Position numbers and translations under genes: made by a program. A model generated the notes under the pieces. It saw only the letters and a program-made list of their open reading frames with translations, was not told the DNA's origin and searched no databases. A DNA stretch of 64,000 bases, from positions 682,001-746,000 of the forward strand of contig JBMNES010000001.1 in NCBI GenBank assembly GCA_050948905.1, read 5' to 3'. Numbering within the stretch: the first letter of the stretch is position 1; every line of letters begins with the position of its first letter. Origin of the DNA: DTKD01 sp050948905. Lineage in GTDB: Bacteria > Armatimonadota > UBA5829. Below are positions 63,678 to 64,000 of the stretch, piece after piece.

Positions 63678-64000
63678 AGGGTCGACCTCTATAATATGAC
63701 CGGTTTTGTTGTGATAGCTATTTAAGATTGTTTGTACGTGTGATGGTGAAATCCCTGCTGAAGGGTAAGGGAAAGAGAAAAAAGCAGATTTCTCATTACG
63801 TTCGAAATGACGAGGGAGGGGTGCTCGAAATGCCAGGAGAAATCAAACGCGAAAGCGCGAAAGGAGCGAAAACCAGAAAATACCAATGAACTTTCAGTCG
63901 GACTTCGAACATCTGACCTCGGACATCGAAAAAGCAGATTTCTCGCTGCGCTCGAAATGACGGAGGAGGGGCTCGAAATGACAAAAGAGGTGCTCGAAAT
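63678..64000. repeat. Intergenic repeats at the right edge
   Basis: No gene is seen here. There are two copies of the 'gcagatttctc...cgaaatgac' element (about 63780-63811 and 63929-63961). The second forms part of the composite with 'cgcgaaagcgcgaaagg' and 'cggacttcgaacatctgac' seen at 33558-34257. Tail repeats run off the edge. Confidence 0.75.

Overview
The window looks like chromosomal DNA of a diderm bacterium. Armatimonadota is my best guess, but this rests on gene content and not on any search. The pointers are an S-layer-homology (SLH) porin of the cyanobacteria/Deinococcus/Armatimonadota kind, a DUF3084 protein beside a RuvX-like nuclease, a full set of lipopolysaccharide-export genes (LptC, LptA, LptB, one LptF/G), DUF4091 and DUF4886 exported proteins, an H-X9-DG prepilin-like protein and two giant 'GHL10' glycosidase-like proteins. 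Almost all genes lie on the minus strand, and GTG/TTG starts are common.

Layout. 1-7010: the end-truncated gene of an OPT-like membrane protein and, upstream of it, a 2085-residue fusion of a degenerate M28 peptidase fold with an FtsX permease. 7282-8016: an exported protein, divergently transcribed. 8314-12151: pyruvate phosphate dikinase and a MoxR ATPase. 12243-15312: a sugar ABC importer (lipoprotein plus two permeases, no ATPase). 15336-17024: a REP-associated tyrosine transposase (RAYT) next to an array of about 29 alternating REP hairpins. 17035-18663: PIG-L deacetylase, FabZ and a small protein. 18692-25897: DUF4091 protein, ribulokinase, a lone ABC ATPase, a sugar-alcohol dehydrogenase and an exported protein. 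26071-28170: SLH porin with a long leader and a strong promoter. 28422-33409: lptC-lptA-lptB-lptFG-DUF3084-ruvX-like operon. 34454-35446: URO-D-like methyltransferase. 35962-38648: glnS and a DUF4886 protein. 39241-41440: MFS transporter and prepilin-like protein. 41665-44846: heptose-nucleotide cluster hddA-gmhA-gmhB plus a second GHMP kinase. 44972-50849: rRNA operon (16S-23S-5S, minus strand) with two promoters, processing stems, no spacer tRNA, and an intervening sequence encoding an IVP protein inside the 23S gene. 51065-51595: RsbW-like HATPase. 51655-61443: two paralogous GHL10 multidomain proteins. 61663-62292: GH2-sandwich-like protein. 62613-63677: pheA.

The intergenic regions are dominated by several dispersed repeat families. 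The most coherent are REP-type hairpins with the layout GTAGTG, 5-nt stem, loop TCTCYGTC, complementary stem. They form the array beside the RAYT and recur singly elsewhere with co-varying stems. A related hairpin family (GGTGGCGA stem) has compensatory stem changes. A third element ends in CGAAATGAC, always lies in the same orientation, and its tail is amplified into 21-24-bp tandem arrays.

Together the genes describe an envelope-rich heterotroph: LPS export, heptose synthesis, an SLH-anchored outer membrane, sugar uptake and pentulose phosphorylation, and large secreted carbohydrate-active proteins. The features most worth follow-up are the REP/RAYT system, the 23S intervening sequence in the helix-68 region with repeat-like ends, and the M28-FtsX fusion.
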